Part shown: positions 12,501 through 22,535 of the stretch, in pieces
How the letters are laid out: the number at the start of each line of letters is the position of its first letter
Position numbering within the stretch: position 1 is the first letter of the stretch
NCBI GenBank assembly: GCA_022494885.1
Contig: JAGVSM010004963.1
Span: forward strand, 1 to 64,000
DNA length: 64,000 nt
Source of the DNA: Micrasema longulum
Lineage: Eukaryota; Arthropoda; Insecta; Trichoptera; Brachycentridae
Direction: 5' to 3'
The notes under the pieces: generated by a model
What the model was told of the DNA's origin: nothing
Seen by the model: only the letters and a program-made list of their open reading frames with translations
Databases searched by the model: none
Made by a program: the position numbers and the translations under genes

Positions 12501-15162
12501 GAAGTAAGCAACCATTTGTTTTTTTAAATATTTTATTTTTAAAAAATTTCTGCGCTCTAAATATTTTTTTTAATATGCTAATATGTCTTCTTGCCGATAC
12601 TGACCACCGTGGTTTCGTATGTGACCTGGTTTAAAGAACACCCTGTATATACATATAAGGGCGTTTCTTCCTACCTACCCAAACCGTTCAGTTTGAGAAA
12701 ATTACAAAAACATGAACTTATTCTAAGGAATTATACTGAATCTTAAAATTGCATATGGTGTCTACGAAGATCCTCCAGGCATCTCTGTCGGCTGCCAGCT
12801 CCTGTGCATCCTCCCAAGTCATGTTCTCGTCCCAAAGTTCTGACATAAACTGCCGACGAACAGTCAGCAGTGGACGTCCAGGACGTCGAGAACCTGATAC
12901 CTTGTAAAATCAATACCTTGGGCATCAAGGCGTGAAGTGTTACGCAGTACATGGGTTTTTGCAATATTGATTTTTAAACCCATGCATGCAGAGTACCTAT
13001 TTAGGCTATCTACAGTGGCCTGAAGACCCCTGACTGAATCATCAATTATAGCCGCATCATTAGCATACTGTAGGTAGCAGAGTTTTTGTAAGGAGGAGGA
13101 GATGGATAGTCCTCGACCAAGTGGAATTGACTTCCTTAGGATGAAGTCCATGAGGATTATAAAAAGGAACGGTGCAAGGACGCAACCTTGACGAACTCCG
13201 GTGGTGACCTCAAACATTTGTAGAAAAAAATTAAATTTTATAAAAAATTAAAAACAAAAATTAACTAAAAAAATAATTAACACTATACTATGAAGAGAGG
13301 AGAGGAGATGGGAAGGAAATAAGAAGGAGAAAGGAACAACTCAAATATTTAGATTGTGACATTTCAATCTTGATTTAAATTAACTCTTGATTAAAATGAC
13401 AGCTGCCAAACTAATGTCAATAGCGATGGGAAATTACTGATCACTGATCATGTACCGATCAAATCGATTTTATCAGTTTTTTCATCCAAACATGAAACTC
13501 TGTTTCCGAAAATTGATATAAAAACGCAAAAACAAGCCTATTATAGTGTGTTTAAGACAATTATTCACCAAAAAATAAGGTATTTATACTTTTTTCATTA
13601 ACATCAAATAAATAATTATTTTATTCGATCAATTTACATTGATGAATTTGTCCCATATCTAACGTTTTTGTAAAATGATGTAACCTTGTGAGAACGTCGT
13701 TAATAATTAGGTTTATTTTAGTTTTTTTTGTTTTAAAGTTGATTATATATAATTATGTTTTACAGAGTTATGTCATCACTATTGCTGACAACTGTCATTC
13801 TAAATCAAGCTATATTTTAAGGACTATAGCATTTGATAAATGGACTTTGTTGCAGACTTTTGAGATTCTCCACGTGACGCCGTTGAGGGCGACTCTTGTA
13901 GAGGCTACGGAAGTCTCAGCCGAGTACAGTACGGACCCCATACCTGATTTGGCTGTAAGTTAGAACATCGCCCCTTTTTTTGTTAATATTCGTATCCCCC
14001 GTTTGCACCTTTATACGCTGATGATATGCCACTATACATATATCATTTCGGGCTCGAATGATGACATTGACGAAGCACACAAAGTAATGTCACATGCACT
14101 CGAGCATATCTCTTCGAGGATAAAATAAATGACTTCTCATTAATCCAACAGAAAACCCAAATTGTACTAAAAATGCAATAGAATTAGGAATAGTCCAGAA
14201 ACTGCATCAAACATAAGGCGACTTAACTACTCTTAAAGGATTAGTTTTACATTTTAGTCCATTAGTTTTTTTGTAGACGTCACTCAGTACGCAACTCCTG
14301 ATTTGAATTCAACTATGCCGTGTTGTCGTTTTAAAGTGTATAAATCCTGCTAGGATCTTAAAGAAACAGGATGGGATCACATTTCATGTGTAAGTAGCAA
14401 ATGCATTACTTAAAAATTGAATTATTTTTCCATCTGTCAGATTGTCGAAGAAACAAAATATAAATTTCATTAGTGTTGCCAGGGTAGTAATTTTGTTTAC
14501 CCTACTTTGCTCATCTAGTGAGAGAATTAATGAAAATTGTATCTCAGGTTACTCTGTGGTGGACATTTGATCGACATTATCTTCAAAACATCAAATATTA
14601 TTTAACATGATATAAAAATATCCGTTTTGTGTAAAATAAAATTTGTTTAAGTTTAAAGTTCATTTATTCAATTACTTTTATTAAATGACCCATTACGTAT
14701 CTACTCTGTTGTGTCAATCAATGTTTCCGCGTGCGCAATAAAATTTTAGAGAAATTAACAGATTGCTTTTTTTTACCTTACATTTGTGTTATGATTATTT
14801 TTTTTTCCCATCAAGCAACATACGCTGCGACCTCACGAATGCGCGCGGAGAAAGTAGGGCATAGTGGGGGAATTAATAGACACAGTCCGATGTATTTAAA
14901 TATGATTCTACGCTCCTTCTGGACTATTCTTAATTCTATGGTGCCACGATTCGCATCTGTAGAGGAGAGTGGGTGTTATGTTAGCATTATATCCTTGTTA
15001 AAAACACTTGTAATTTGATTTCAGTTCTATCCGGATGTGTACAGCCTGATCGCAGGACACGGGGGAGAGGAAGCCAAAGAAATATTATCCCAAATTTCCT
15101 GGGAGCTGGTGGAAAACGTCAAAGATCTTCTCTGGGCTGTTAAGCCGTGTAGCTTCTCGTAG
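541..15162 (+). CDS. DNAI7: DNAI7/CASC1-type axonemal dynein factor, 3' seven exons
   Basis: Exons: 541-683, 2788-2863, 7585-7738, 10944-11092, 12106-12175, 13856-13954, 15025-15162 (stop TAG at the end). All have AG/GT borders and the phases join without a break, giving 275 C-terminal residues; the 5' part lies left of the window. Family signatures are LPETVLWLEPPLVCCW and WSTADVHDLKYNED in the first exon, GFATLKYSNLPYQGWELKPN in the second, and a C-terminus ending in VENVKDLLWAVKPCSFS. These match the C-terminal Casc1 domain of DNAI7 (IC97/CASC1), which in other organisms is tied to inner dynein arms of motile cilia; in insects the likely sites are sperm tails and chordotonal cilia (inference). 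The exons are GC-rich in AT-rich introns full of repeats. The name rests on remembered family similarity, not a search. Confidence 0.8.
929..1240 (-). mobile_element. Non-LTR retroelement C-terminal fragment
   Basis: On the - strand it reads GRRPGRPPMAIFQLC and SGDVHMLHLG-like words, typical of the tail of an RTE-like ORF. A related piece lies at 50945-51190. Degenerate. Confidence 0.45.
1440..2005 (-). mobile_element. RTE-like non-LTR element, 3' fragment (subfamily 1)
   Basis: Reverse-strand frames give [31 protein letters not shown] and [20 protein letters not shown], the conserved C-terminus of this family. The 3' end carries a TTG-repeat tail (read as CAACAACAAC on the + strand at 1456-1472). 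Two frames are needed, so it is dead. Confidence 0.8.
2490..2735 (+). repeat. FB-1 repeat, + copy, upstream of DNAI7 exon at 2788
   Basis: Carries the FB-1 landmarks in order: GATAAAGGTTTCAGCTC, AAAAGTCAACAGATGGAAGA, CAGAATAGTAAATGTTACAC, GCCACTTAAAGCAGCCAATG, CCCTGTAAATGCCTGGAC. Confidence 0.85.
2788..2863 (+). other. DNAI7 exon bracketed by inverted repeats
   Basis: This 76-nt exon encodes NPIGFATLKYSNLPYQGWEL and a few more residues. It sits between a + copy (ending near 2735) and a - copy (starting near 2884) of the FB-1 repeat. The two copies are complementary over roughly 170-200 bases, so the pre-mRNA could fold with the exon in the loop. Confidence 0.8.
2884..3490. repeat. FB-1 foldback: - copy (2884-3255) then + copy (3256-3490)
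   Basis: The - half starts after the DNAI7 exon and runs through the TCAACTCTTCCATCTGTTGA landmark to TCCCTAGGGAGTTATTCATA. The + half returns through the same landmarks to CTCCCTAGGGAGGAAATCCA and the inverted CAATGTTTGAG end. The inner hairpin with arms of about 85 bp spans 3177-3490. Confidence 0.85.
3508..3560 (+). mobile_element. Short non-LTR RT remnant
   Basis: Encodes LERVQRRSSMLSPSLKRLPY, a common motif after the RT thumb in non-LTR elements. It is cut off by the - strand element that starts at 3560. Confidence 0.5.
3560..4345 (-). mobile_element. Non-LTR element, RT C-terminus and 3' UTR
   Basis: The frame at 4342-3938 encodes LVQALLLPILDYADVSMTDL and LERLQNTCIRYIFGLRKYDH, the post-RT region of jockey/R1-type elements. 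The purine-rich stretch at 3810-3860 and the terminal T-rich run belong to its 3' UTR. Confidence 0.7.
4345..4755 (+). mobile_element. Degenerate non-LTR C-terminus
   Basis: Contains HYNDLPYYLKTFTGDK and KIYLKKHMM-like words at 4590-4660, the usual last segment of a non-LTR ORF2, followed by an AAATAAAT tail near 4755. Frames are broken. Confidence 0.45.
5015..5312 (-). mobile_element. RTE-like 3' fragment (subfamily 2)
   Basis: The - strand encodes DDKRMVKQVYMAKMNGNMR and [20 protein letters not shown]. It is the same family as 1440-2005 but the subfamily seen again at 43825-44385. Confidence 0.75.
5405..6411. mobile_element. Non-autonomous DNA transposon, copy A, carrying a SINE
   Basis: The ends are inverted repeats: CATGGAATTACGAATAGTCC at the left and TTCTTAATTCTATG at the right. 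A second copy in the opposite orientation lies at 14176-14940 and matches over most of its length, including the CGTACTGAGCAACGTC and GCATAGTTGAATTC segments. No transposase ORF. Confidence 0.75.
5531..5715 (+). mobile_element. tRNA-derived SINE (SINE-A), inserted in copy A
   Basis: The head GTGGTCCCGTGGCTAGTG resembles a tRNA A-box region, and GGTTCGAATCC at 5582-5592 is a perfect B box. The body has AATAGTGAGTTATTCACAAC and a T-rich tail. The related transposon copy at 14176-14940 lacks it. Confidence 0.8.
6715..7190 (+). mobile_element. Non-LTR element C-terminal fragment (family with YKI/VPAR motif)
   Basis: The frame at 6901-7170 encodes CADQLMLYKIMTEIVDCTEL, HVPARICRR and SVYNTKFKDIDYTNITLSDL. 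Similar pieces lie at 11225-11640, 28790-29200 and 45050-45360. Confidence 0.65.
7830..8745 (+). mobile_element. SINE-A copy split by an L2-like insertion
   Basis: The SINE head and B box (7831-7920) stop at CCATTTTCTAA. The SINE body resumes at 8649 with TAGTGAGTTATTTACAACTC. The intervening 7921-8648 is a - strand L2-like fragment. Confidence 0.8.
7921..8648 (-). mobile_element. L2/CR1-like non-LTR 3' fragment
   Basis: The frame 8634-8374 encodes FHLRQIESVRRNIPKDATKA and VVSRLDYCHGIYANLPKYQT. The 3' end has the shared tail TATATAGCGCCATTTTTG and a TAA-repeat (7921-7930). It is a different subfamily from the + strand copies. Confidence 0.8.
8877..9480. mobile_element. Hairpin DNA element, about 600 bp
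   Basis: The left end CCAGTAGCTCAATCACAAAT and the right end ATTTGTGTTTGAGCTACTGG are inverted repeats that extend about 36 bp (GTCGACGTGC-type inner part). No ORF inside. Confidence 0.65.
9545..9975 (+). mobile_element. Non-LTR C-terminal fragment (YPTEFL family)
   Basis: The frame 9548-9880 encodes [40 protein letters not shown] and RLFHISIYRTTLP. Relatives are at 34030-34990, 39480-39905 and 40600-41010. Confidence 0.75.
10008..10456 (+). mobile_element. 5'-truncated I-like element with 12-bp target duplication
   Basis: 10020-10444 is nearly identical to 59822-60248 of the long I-like element. It encodes the C-terminal zinc-finger-like segment (CECQLDEEDLNHIFFGCP) and ends in a GAA-repeat tail. 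GAGTATTATTCA flanks it at 10008-10019 and 10445-10456. Here the reading frame is intact where the long copy is frameshifted. Confidence 0.9.
10457..10560 (+). mobile_element. Older non-LTR C-terminus interrupted by the I-like insertion
   Basis: After the target duplication the frame reads IKIYSLLPPSIKTISNEKFF and KKALKKWII, a typical final segment of a non-LTR ORF2. Confidence 0.5.
11225..11640 (+). mobile_element. Non-LTR C-terminal fragment (YKI family)
   Basis: Reads VQKKFLKKLDYKF, HRRDMFDQILLYQIVNNKFD and INQLAYRVPFRPT with frame breaks. It sits in a DNAI7 intron. Confidence 0.6.
12271..12645. mobile_element. MITE with CAGGGTGTT termini, copy 1
   Basis: Starts CAGGGTGTTCTTTAAA and ends in TTTAAAGAACACCCTG, flanked by TA. 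Inner parts are also complementary (AAATGGTTGCTCACTTC-type arms). Copy 2 is at 45443-45800. Confidence 0.8.
12740..13220 (-). mobile_element. Non-LTR reverse transcriptase fragment
   Basis: The frame 13217-12864 encodes TTGVRQGCVLAPFLFIILMD and LQYANDAAIIDDSVRGLQAT, the RT motifs around the catalytic box. The box reads YAND instead of YADD, so it is inactive. Confidence 0.75.
13687..13835. repeat. Dispersed repeat shared with 36553-36790
   Basis: Both sites carry CGTCGTTAATAATTAGGTTT, TTATGTC.TCAC and TCAAGCTATATTTTAAG in the same order. Nature unknown. Confidence 0.6.
14176..14940. mobile_element. Non-autonomous DNA transposon, copy B (inverse of copy A)
   Basis: Reverse complement of the element at 5405-6411 without the SINE. 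The ends are AATAGAATTAGGAATAGTCC and GGACTATTCTTAATTCTATG. It lies in the last DNAI7 intron. Confidence 0.75.
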
Positions 15163-15488
15163 ATTTAATTTGGATATTCGCGCAACGTCCAGGTCGTTTG
15201 CCATTTTTAAAATCTCTTCTACTTTAGATGTTATTTAATTGTCCATTTTTAATGAACAAACTCTCAAACTGATAATAAATTGACAAAGTTCACGAAACGC
15301 GTGTTATTATTAGTGATGAAACGGATAGGGTTTTGGCCAGATACCGGATATTCGGCGAGCCCCTGAGCGGTATAGCCGGATACCCGGCCCACTGTCTCTT
15401 TTTTTCAAGAAAATATATTTTTATTGATGTATTTTAACAGAGATGAAGAATATTTTATAGAAGGTAATATAGAAACCACCGTTAAACT

Positions 15489-16262
15489 ACTGGGACTCAT
15501 CCAATTCTGACCTTCCTCTTGACGCTCAAATTAGTAGAACGATAAGTTCATGCTTTTACCAGCTGAGACAGATTAAATGCATACGCAAAAATTTGCCAGT
15601 TGATGCCGCCCGTCAATTAATAAATGCGTTTGTAGTGTCTAGAGTCGATTATTGTAATGGTATCTACGCAGGTCTACCAATGAATAAAATGACTCGCCTA
15701 CAGTCTGTATTGAATGCCGCGGCGAGACTTATTTTTGGAATCTCTAAGTTCAGTCATATTACTCCACTAGAAGTACTCCCGAAGGGGAATTACACTGGCT
15801 ACGTTTACCACAGAGGGTGGAATACAAACTCTGTTGGCTTGTGTATAAGTCACTGCACAACTCTGCTCCAGAATATCTAAGGGGACTCTGCATTCCAGAT
15901 GAACTAGCTGACAGACGTCTCACTCTTAGATCAGCTACATCAAGGTCGAAAGGAAAAGTTATTATACCTCTACGCAAACAGCGCACTAAATTTGGCGAAC
16001 GCGCATTTGCGGTCACAGGCCCTACGGCATGGAATGCTCTCCCAGCAGAGGTCCGAAACTGTGAAAGTGAAGTGATGTTTCCGAAGAAACTTAAAACCCA
16101 CTTGTTCTAAATCATTTGAATAAATCCGTATCATGTGACAACAAAATAAATTGTTTGAATTAAATTACAAATTTAAAAGCTTCAATTAAATTTATTTAAC
16201 AATATAATCACTATGTAAAGCGCCCTTGAGGTATTATATTACGAAAATGGCGCTATATAAGT
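15489..16262 (+). mobile_element. L2/CR1-like 3' fragment
   Basis: Encodes [40 protein letters not shown] and [20 protein letters not shown] with frame breaks, then the tail AAAATGGCGCTATATAAGTT. It starts 0.3 kb after the DNAI7 stop. Confidence 0.85.
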
Positions 16263-16956
16263 TATATGAAATAATAATAATAGTAACGCTTGGTCGGGAA
16301 AACGAATTCCCACGCGGGTGCGGGGCGAGAAATAGCGGGGGCGAAGCCCTAGGGCTTCTACGATATAGTGGATTGTATTTTTAAATTTTAATATATATGG
16401 TGAATATCTTTGATATTCGGTATGCAATGTCAATCAGTCACAACCCCAACAAATGAAATGGATCAGGAATGGAAGCCACTAACCCGGTTTGTTCTAGATG
16501 GAATTGCGGTCCGACTGGTCGATTGCGAGCGGCACCAACACTAGGACAGGCCCCCGATCTGGAGCTGAGCACTGGTGGTTGGTGGAAACAATGATGCGGC
16601 ACACGTTTGGCGAAAAAATATACAACACGGGGTCCTGTTGCAGCGGGTTATCAAAGGATACTGGAGGTGGGAAGTGAGCAGTTGTTGTGGGTAAAGGATA
16701 TTGAATTGTGACAATAATAAAAAATGCATACCCACATAATTCGCAACCATCACTAAATATTCCTTGTTAACCGGGGACGAAGGAGCATATGAAGCGAGTG
16801 AGGCCGAGGCTCACTAAGAAACCATTGCTATTCACCAGTACCTAATATGTATATTAATTCGCATTATATCAACACTTTATGAAGATAAATAACTAGCAAC
16901 CAATATAAAAATGTTAAAAGATGCCTACAAACATGGTCTGTACTGAGTTAAACAAT
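16263..16956. other. Intergenic, nothing recognised
   Basis: Contains a GC-richer patch at 16290-16355 and short ORF-free text; no repeat match within the window. Confidence 0.45.
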
Positions 16957-17225
16957 GTTTGAGTATGTCCAAATGCTTGCAGACTGGCTGGATTTCCTCC
17001 CTAGGGAGTTATTAATATTTACATTTATTTCAACAGAAAGGGAAAACATTTTTGAGAAGGGAATATGGAAGTCTAGGCATTTACAGGGCTTATGACCTGT
17101 CATTGGCTGGTTTAAGTGGCCACTTTACACACTGTAACATTCACCATTCTGCCTATGTTCGAACATCCACATTCTCTCAACTCTTCCATCTGTTGTTGAC
17201 TTTTGTGAAGGAAAAGAGCTGAAAT
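16957..17225 (-). repeat. FB-1 repeat copy
   Basis: Full - copy from CAATGTTTGAGTATGTCCAA to the CTTTTGTGAAGGAAAAGAGC end. Confidence 0.8.
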
Positions 17226-17690
17226 GGAAACACTGAGAAAACATTATAACAATAATAAAATAAAAAATATAATTATACCTTTTTAAAACTAACTCAGAAA
17301 CTATTTCACTCACACAATAGGCTGCTCGCGTACACGGTAATAGAATAAAACAACGAGTAAAAGTGTATCTGCTATTAGAATCGGTACATTTTGCGCTCTC
17401 GCTAGTCTGGCAATCGAGCGGTTAAGCGACCATTGCGGGTGGGGATGAGAAAAACAAAGTTTGACCAGTTTAAAATTTATTTACAAATTATAAATGTTTA
17501 CAATATAGTTTGAGAACATCGTCCTCTTTGGGCCTGTTTCATTTTTAAACATATATCAAAGAACGGGCCCTCATTTTTTATATAATATATATGCATACAT
17601 ATATATTTATAATATATTCCATTTTTATCTCTAATTTATCACTAATATTAAACCTAATGTCCTAAGGAGACGCCACAATGTATTTATAAC

Positions 17691-18089
17691 TAGAGATAAA
17701 ACGTACAGTGATTTGGTCGGATACCGAATATCCAGCGTCCAGATACCAATTATCCGGCGGTCGGATACCAATTTCCGGCGGTCGGATACCAATTTCCGGT
17801 GGACAGATACCGAAATTAACGAAATGCAACAGACAGAACCCCGATCCGTCAGAGCGTAGCTGAGGTTTTTCTCTGAAGCTAGAAAAGCGCAGTCGTTTAC
17901 TGCCAACAAATACTTAAAATTTTGTATTTATTCATCGCAATTAACCCCAAGTATTTAATTATTAAAAATAAATTTGTGATTAAAATTACGCCTTGTTTAC
18001 CTTCAGTATCTGGTATCTGGCCATGCTGTAACAAATATACGGCCAGATACTCCATTCTAAAAAAAGGCAGGATACTCATTTCATCTCTA
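17691..18089. mobile_element. hAT-type MITE with GGATACC repeats
   Basis: TAGAGATAAAACG at the left and TTTCATCTCTA at the right are inverted ends. Flanks TTTATAAC and ATTATAAC match at 7 of 8 bases (8-bp duplication). The interior has repeated GGTCGGATACCAATTTCCGG units. A partial relative lies at about 15313-15400. Confidence 0.7.
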
Positions 18090-18644
18090 ATTATAACATT
18101 AATACCAATTCTTTTAAAACAGCTTAAATAAATATAGACAAATTTCGTGTAAGCGTATGTTAATTCTTTAATCTGTACAATCAGTGAAAAAGATACCGTA
18201 ACAATTTTCATAATTTAGTATTTATAGCTAATTTTGCGAACAACAATGTATTTTTTAACACATTTTTAACATTGTGTTCGCGAATTCAATTCAACGCCTA
18301 CAAAATTAAAATCAATACAAAATATATTTACATCCCACAAAATAATTATTAACAGTAAACAATAAGATGCTTATATTCTATTTTATTTTTAGTGGCTAAA
18401 ATTTTTTGTCAATTCGCGGATTACGCGATAAAATTTATTTTTTAGAACGACGTTTAAGACCAACAACTATCCGTAAAGCTGTTTCACATAAATTATTGCT
18501 TTGTACAAAGTGGTTTTCATAATATCAAATTTCACCATAAATATAACTGTGCCTTGATGAAGAAAATCAGTGGGTCTTTTGTGTTTTTAACGGACAGAGT
18601 CAAAAAAATATATTATTATAATCACTAGGCTATTTTAAACATGA

Positions 18645-18735
18645 TGTCATTGGTTTGCCTAATATGCAAGAGGTCTCGGGTTCAACTCCCGATACGATCG
18701 CCAATGAAGAAGTTCAGTGGTTTAAAAAAAAAAAA
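18645..18735 (+). mobile_element. SINE-B fragment
   Basis: Has GAGGTCTCGGGTTCAACTCC, the B-box region seen in the fuller copy at 21801-22070. Confidence 0.6.
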
Positions 18736-18744
18736 ATAGCTTTA

Positions 18745-19075
18745 TGTACAATATTTGAGTTTGTCCAAATGTTCGTAGACAAAAGACTGGATTTCACCCC
18801 CTCGGGAGTCATTAAGATAACAAATTACAACACGGATGGAGAATACCTTAAATAAGGGAATATCGAAGTCTAGGCATTTACAGGGCTTATGACCTGTCAT
18901 TATTGGCTGGTTTAAGTGGCCACTTTACACGCTGTGTAACATTCACCATTTTGCCTATGTTTGAACATCCATATTTCTTCAATTCTTCCATTTGTTGATT
19001 TTAGTGAAGTTTACCTTTATTGTTGCGAAGAGATTCATCTGACTGAATTATTTCACATACGAACATTTGGACAAA
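18745..19075 (-). repeat. FB-1 repeat copy, divergent
   Basis: Shares CTAGGCATTTACAGGGCTTA and GGCTGGTTTAAGTGGCCACT with other FB-1 copies. The end at 19060-19080 carries the variant arm with GGACAAACTCAAAATATTGT. Confidence 0.75.
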
Positions 19076-19399
19076 CTCAAAATATTGTTGATAATATCCA
19101 ATTGTTCGGGCTCCTCTATAGCTTGGCGCATTATTACTCTGAGATCACAACACTCTGTCACTTGATGATTTAGAAGAACTTGTGACGTCTTTTAGAGCGG
19201 TAAAATTTTATTAAAATCAATTTTATTAATTTTTTCATACGTTTAGAGAAATTTATCCGTACAATAAAATGCTCTAATTTTAAGCGCGTGCAAGAAAACA
19301 TAGCTTATATCCAATTTCCCTAGGCACTGAACTCCCCCATTGTAAATCATTTAAGTTTGTTAGTCAAAATTGTTGATTATTGATTGATAGTCAAAATAA

Positions 19400-19795
19400 T
19401 TTATTATAGAAATAAAATGGCAGAGATACTTAAACCCACAAATTTACGATAACCAGTGACCGGTTTCATCGGTTTCAGGACATCGAATCGGCAGTCATAG
19501 CCTCAATGATATATTAATTAATGTATTTAAACGCAGTATTTTATTTCTATAATAAATTATTAAAATAACATTATATAAACTCTTGTATTTACCCCGCAAC
19601 ACTTTGTAAATAGGTCCTTCAGTCAAAAATAATTCAATTCAATTACTATATAATTTTGGATTCTCTATCCTGACTATTTTTGTATGAATACAGTGAATTT
19701 TATATATATTAAAGATAACAGTCTCGATAATGTCGCGAAAGCGGTGAAACTGGTCACTGGTTATCACTTGTCCTTTATTTCTATAGTAGATTAAT
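19400..19795. repeat. Inverted repeat pair, possible Penelope-like terminal repeats
   Basis: CGATAACCAGTGACCGGTTT (near 19446) and its inverse AACTGGTCACTGGTTATCAC (near 19750) lie in arms of about 120 bp that also share TATTTCTATA(A/G)TA. The spacer is AT-rich. Confidence 0.55.
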
Positions 19796-19799
19796 TGAT

Positions 19800-20790
19800 A
19801 TTACAATATTGCAGTGTTCACGATCGTTTCAATTCAAACATTGCTACGTGCAATTGATTATACCTATATAATGGTTTTGCATTAAATATTGTCAAATTGA
19901 TTTTACAATTGTTTCATTACAACACTGGTTTTCTATTAAATATTGTCATAGGCAATTGATTTTACGGTGGTTTTATTTAAACATTCCCACAAGTATTATT
20001 ACACAATGTTTTCACATTAAATATTGCCATAAGCAATTGAGATTACGGCAGTTTTTTCAAAAGTTGCCAGAAGTAATATTACAATATTTATCACACAATG
20101 GTTTCATATTAAATATTGCAAAGTGCGATTGATTTTACAATGGTTTCATTACAATACTGCGGTTTTATATTAAATATAGCCACAGGCAATTGATTTTACG
20201 GTGGGTTTATTTAAACATTGCCACAAGTATTATTACACAATGTTTTCACATTAAATATTGCCACAAGCGGTTGAGTTCACAGATTTTTCAAAGGTTGCCA
20301 GAAGTAATATTACAATATTTCAAAGTGCGATTGATTTTACAATTGTTTCAATTCAAACATAGCTACGTGCAATCGCTTATACCTATATAATGGTTTTGCA
20401 TTAAATATTGTCACATTGATTTTGCAATGGTTTCATTACAAAACTGTGGTTTTATATTAAATATCGCCCATGGGCAATTGATTTTACTGTGGTTTTATTT
20501 AAACATTGCCACAAGTAATATTACAATATTTATTACACAATGCTAAATGTTGCAAAAATCAATTGATTTTACAAGTTTCAATTAAAACATTGCTACGTGC
20601 AATCGATTATACCTATATAATGGTTTTGCATTAAATATTGTCAAATTGATTTTACAATGAGGTTTTTTATTAAATATCGCCCATGGGCAATCGATTTTAC
20701 TGTGGTTTTATTTAAACATTGCCACAAGTAATATTACAATGTTTATTACGCAATGGTTTCATATAAAATATTACCACGTGCAATTAAGAT
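19800..20790. repeat. AT-rich complex tandem array
   Basis: Imperfect units built from GCAATTGATTTTAC, ATTAAATATTGCCA and TTTAAACATTGCCACAAGTA. A longer block beginning with GCTACGTGCAAT recurs at about 19849, 20353 and 20593, so there is higher-order structure. No coding potential. Confidence 0.75.
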
Positions 20791-21508
20791 TTATACTAGT
20801 GAGCCATGATTAATATATTAAGTATTTCTGTAATAAAAATTACCTTTGAAGCGACATTAAGAATACAATTTGGGAGTTTTCAACTAATAAATTGACAGTA
20901 CATAATAATAAACAACTCTGCAACAGTAACTATGAAAAAAAATAATGAAAAAACAGATTTAAAAATTGACAAACGGCGATTAATTATTTTACACAATAAA
21001 TATTTACATAAAACAAAATACAAAAATTAATTATAAAATGCGTAATTGTTACAATAAAATTCATTAAAAAGTCAAATAGAATGAAAATGTAAAATAATAT
21101 TAATATTAAGTAGACGCATCTGATTTCTACAAAAATATACGAATATACACTAAGGAGTACAAAATTACGCTAAAATATACCAAATACTTTCTCATGATAC
21201 GTAAAAAAAATGAAAGAAATGCGTAAACAATAATTTTTTTCTAGAGTATTCGTGAATATTCATGACAAATGCTCGCCGGCGGCGCGCGCTCGTAATCACT
21301 CGAAGAGAATTTATCTTCAACTATTCCCTTGAATAAGCGCTTTGAAGGAGATTGTTTGTAAGAAAATTATTCATCGTACTTTTTGATTAGAGGAAAACTG
21401 AAAAAACTATTTTCATTCATTATTTATGTTCAAAGCATTAACTTTGAGGTCAAAAAATTTAATTAATGTTGGTAAATATAAGTATATAACCCACGTGCTG
21501 ACTTTTTA

Positions 21509-21550
21509 TGTCTATCGGTTTCAAAACGTATTCGTCTCTTCGTCAGGACA
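21509..21550 (-). ncRNA. Hammerhead-ribozyme-like core, opposite arm
   Basis: Reverse complement carries the same CTGACGA core, a stem II GAGACG/CGTTTT kept by G-U pairs, GAAA and the TGTC/GACA stem I. It is more degenerate than the copy at 22494. Confidence 0.4.
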
Positions 21551-21800
21551 CTTTCTACACCAACATGCAAATAATAAAAAAGGCCTTAAATTAAACAACA
21601 TGTAAGTAATTCACATTAAAAAAGCTGCAAAAAATATTATTCCCATAGTAAATAATCAAATAACTTTTCAATATAGCCCGTTTTTTTTTATTAAAAAATT
21701 AACGAATCGTGTAACGTTCAACCTCTTAGCCGCTCCCCTTCCGAACACCCACCCCAACACATTCTGCAACAAATCGCTAAATATTATTAACCTAATTATA

Positions 21801-22075
21801 CTGTCGGCCTAGTGGTGCAGTGGTCAGCGCGTTTGCCTGCCACGCAAGAAGTCTCGGGTTCGATTCCCAACATGATTGATGTAAAATATTTATTTAAAAG
21901 AGTTATTTCACACTAGAATACTTCATAGTCCCTGGACTGGTACCTGAAGCGCATGACTGATCATCTTACATTCATGCGACAAAAATAATCAAGATACACT
22001 GCGATTTGTGTACCAATGCAGTGCCCTATGCACCATTGGGTGCGGAAAGGGAATGATGATGATGAATTATAGTGC
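21801..22075 (+). mobile_element. tRNA-derived SINE (SINE-B), fullest copy
   Basis: The tRNA-like head CTAGTGGTGCAGTGGTCAGC and a perfect B box GGTTCGATTCC (21857-21867) are followed by a unique body, GCCCTATGCACCATTGGGTG and a GATGAT tail. Other copies: 18645-18735, 23210-23265, 31662-31720, 61800-61985 (-). Confidence 0.8.
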
Positions 22076-22344
22076 ATGTTCGGACATGGTGGTGTTTTCA
22101 ACCCCTTTTACTCAGCATGTAGTTTATGTATTTTTTCGTAAATACTAATTTCAACCAACCATGCGCTCAGTAGCTGCAAGACTTGTTGTAATCTAACTTA
22201 TATTTTTATAAATTTGTTTTTTATTTCGTTTTTTAAAATATCTCTAAATCTCTAAACTTCATTGTCAAATAAAAAAAATAAAAAAATAAAATAAATAGGG
22301 GCTAGATTTCTTACTGTCCATGTGCTCTGTAGCTGCAAGACGTG

Positions 22345-22415
22345 CTGGGATATTTATTTACTGTACAGCGTCCTTGAGGCGACTTTCACAAAAATGGCGC
22401 TATATAACTTATCCA
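22345..22415 (+). mobile_element. L2-like 3' tail only
   Basis: Has CCTTGAGGCGACTTTCACAAA and AAATGGCGCTATATAACTTA, the shared L2-like terminus. Confidence 0.7.
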
Positions 22416-22493
22416 AACATGTATATATAATGTATACTACGGTGACGGTGAAGCTGAAAGTGTATTTTAGTATTTGCATGTTGGTGAAGTGAG

Positions 22494-22535
22494 TGTCCTG
22501 ACGAAGAGACGGGTACGTCTCGAAACCGGTAGACA
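22494..22535 (+). ncRNA. Hammerhead-ribozyme-like core
   Basis: Stem I TGTC (22494-22497) pairs with GACA (22532-22535). Core CTGACGA is at 22498-22504. Stem II is GAGACG/CGTCTC with a GGTA loop, then GAAA at 22522-22525. Stem III is ACC/GGT with no loop, and the cleavage-site triplet is GTA. One extra A (22505) precedes stem II and stem III could only form between two molecules, so activity is uncertain. Confidence 0.45.
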
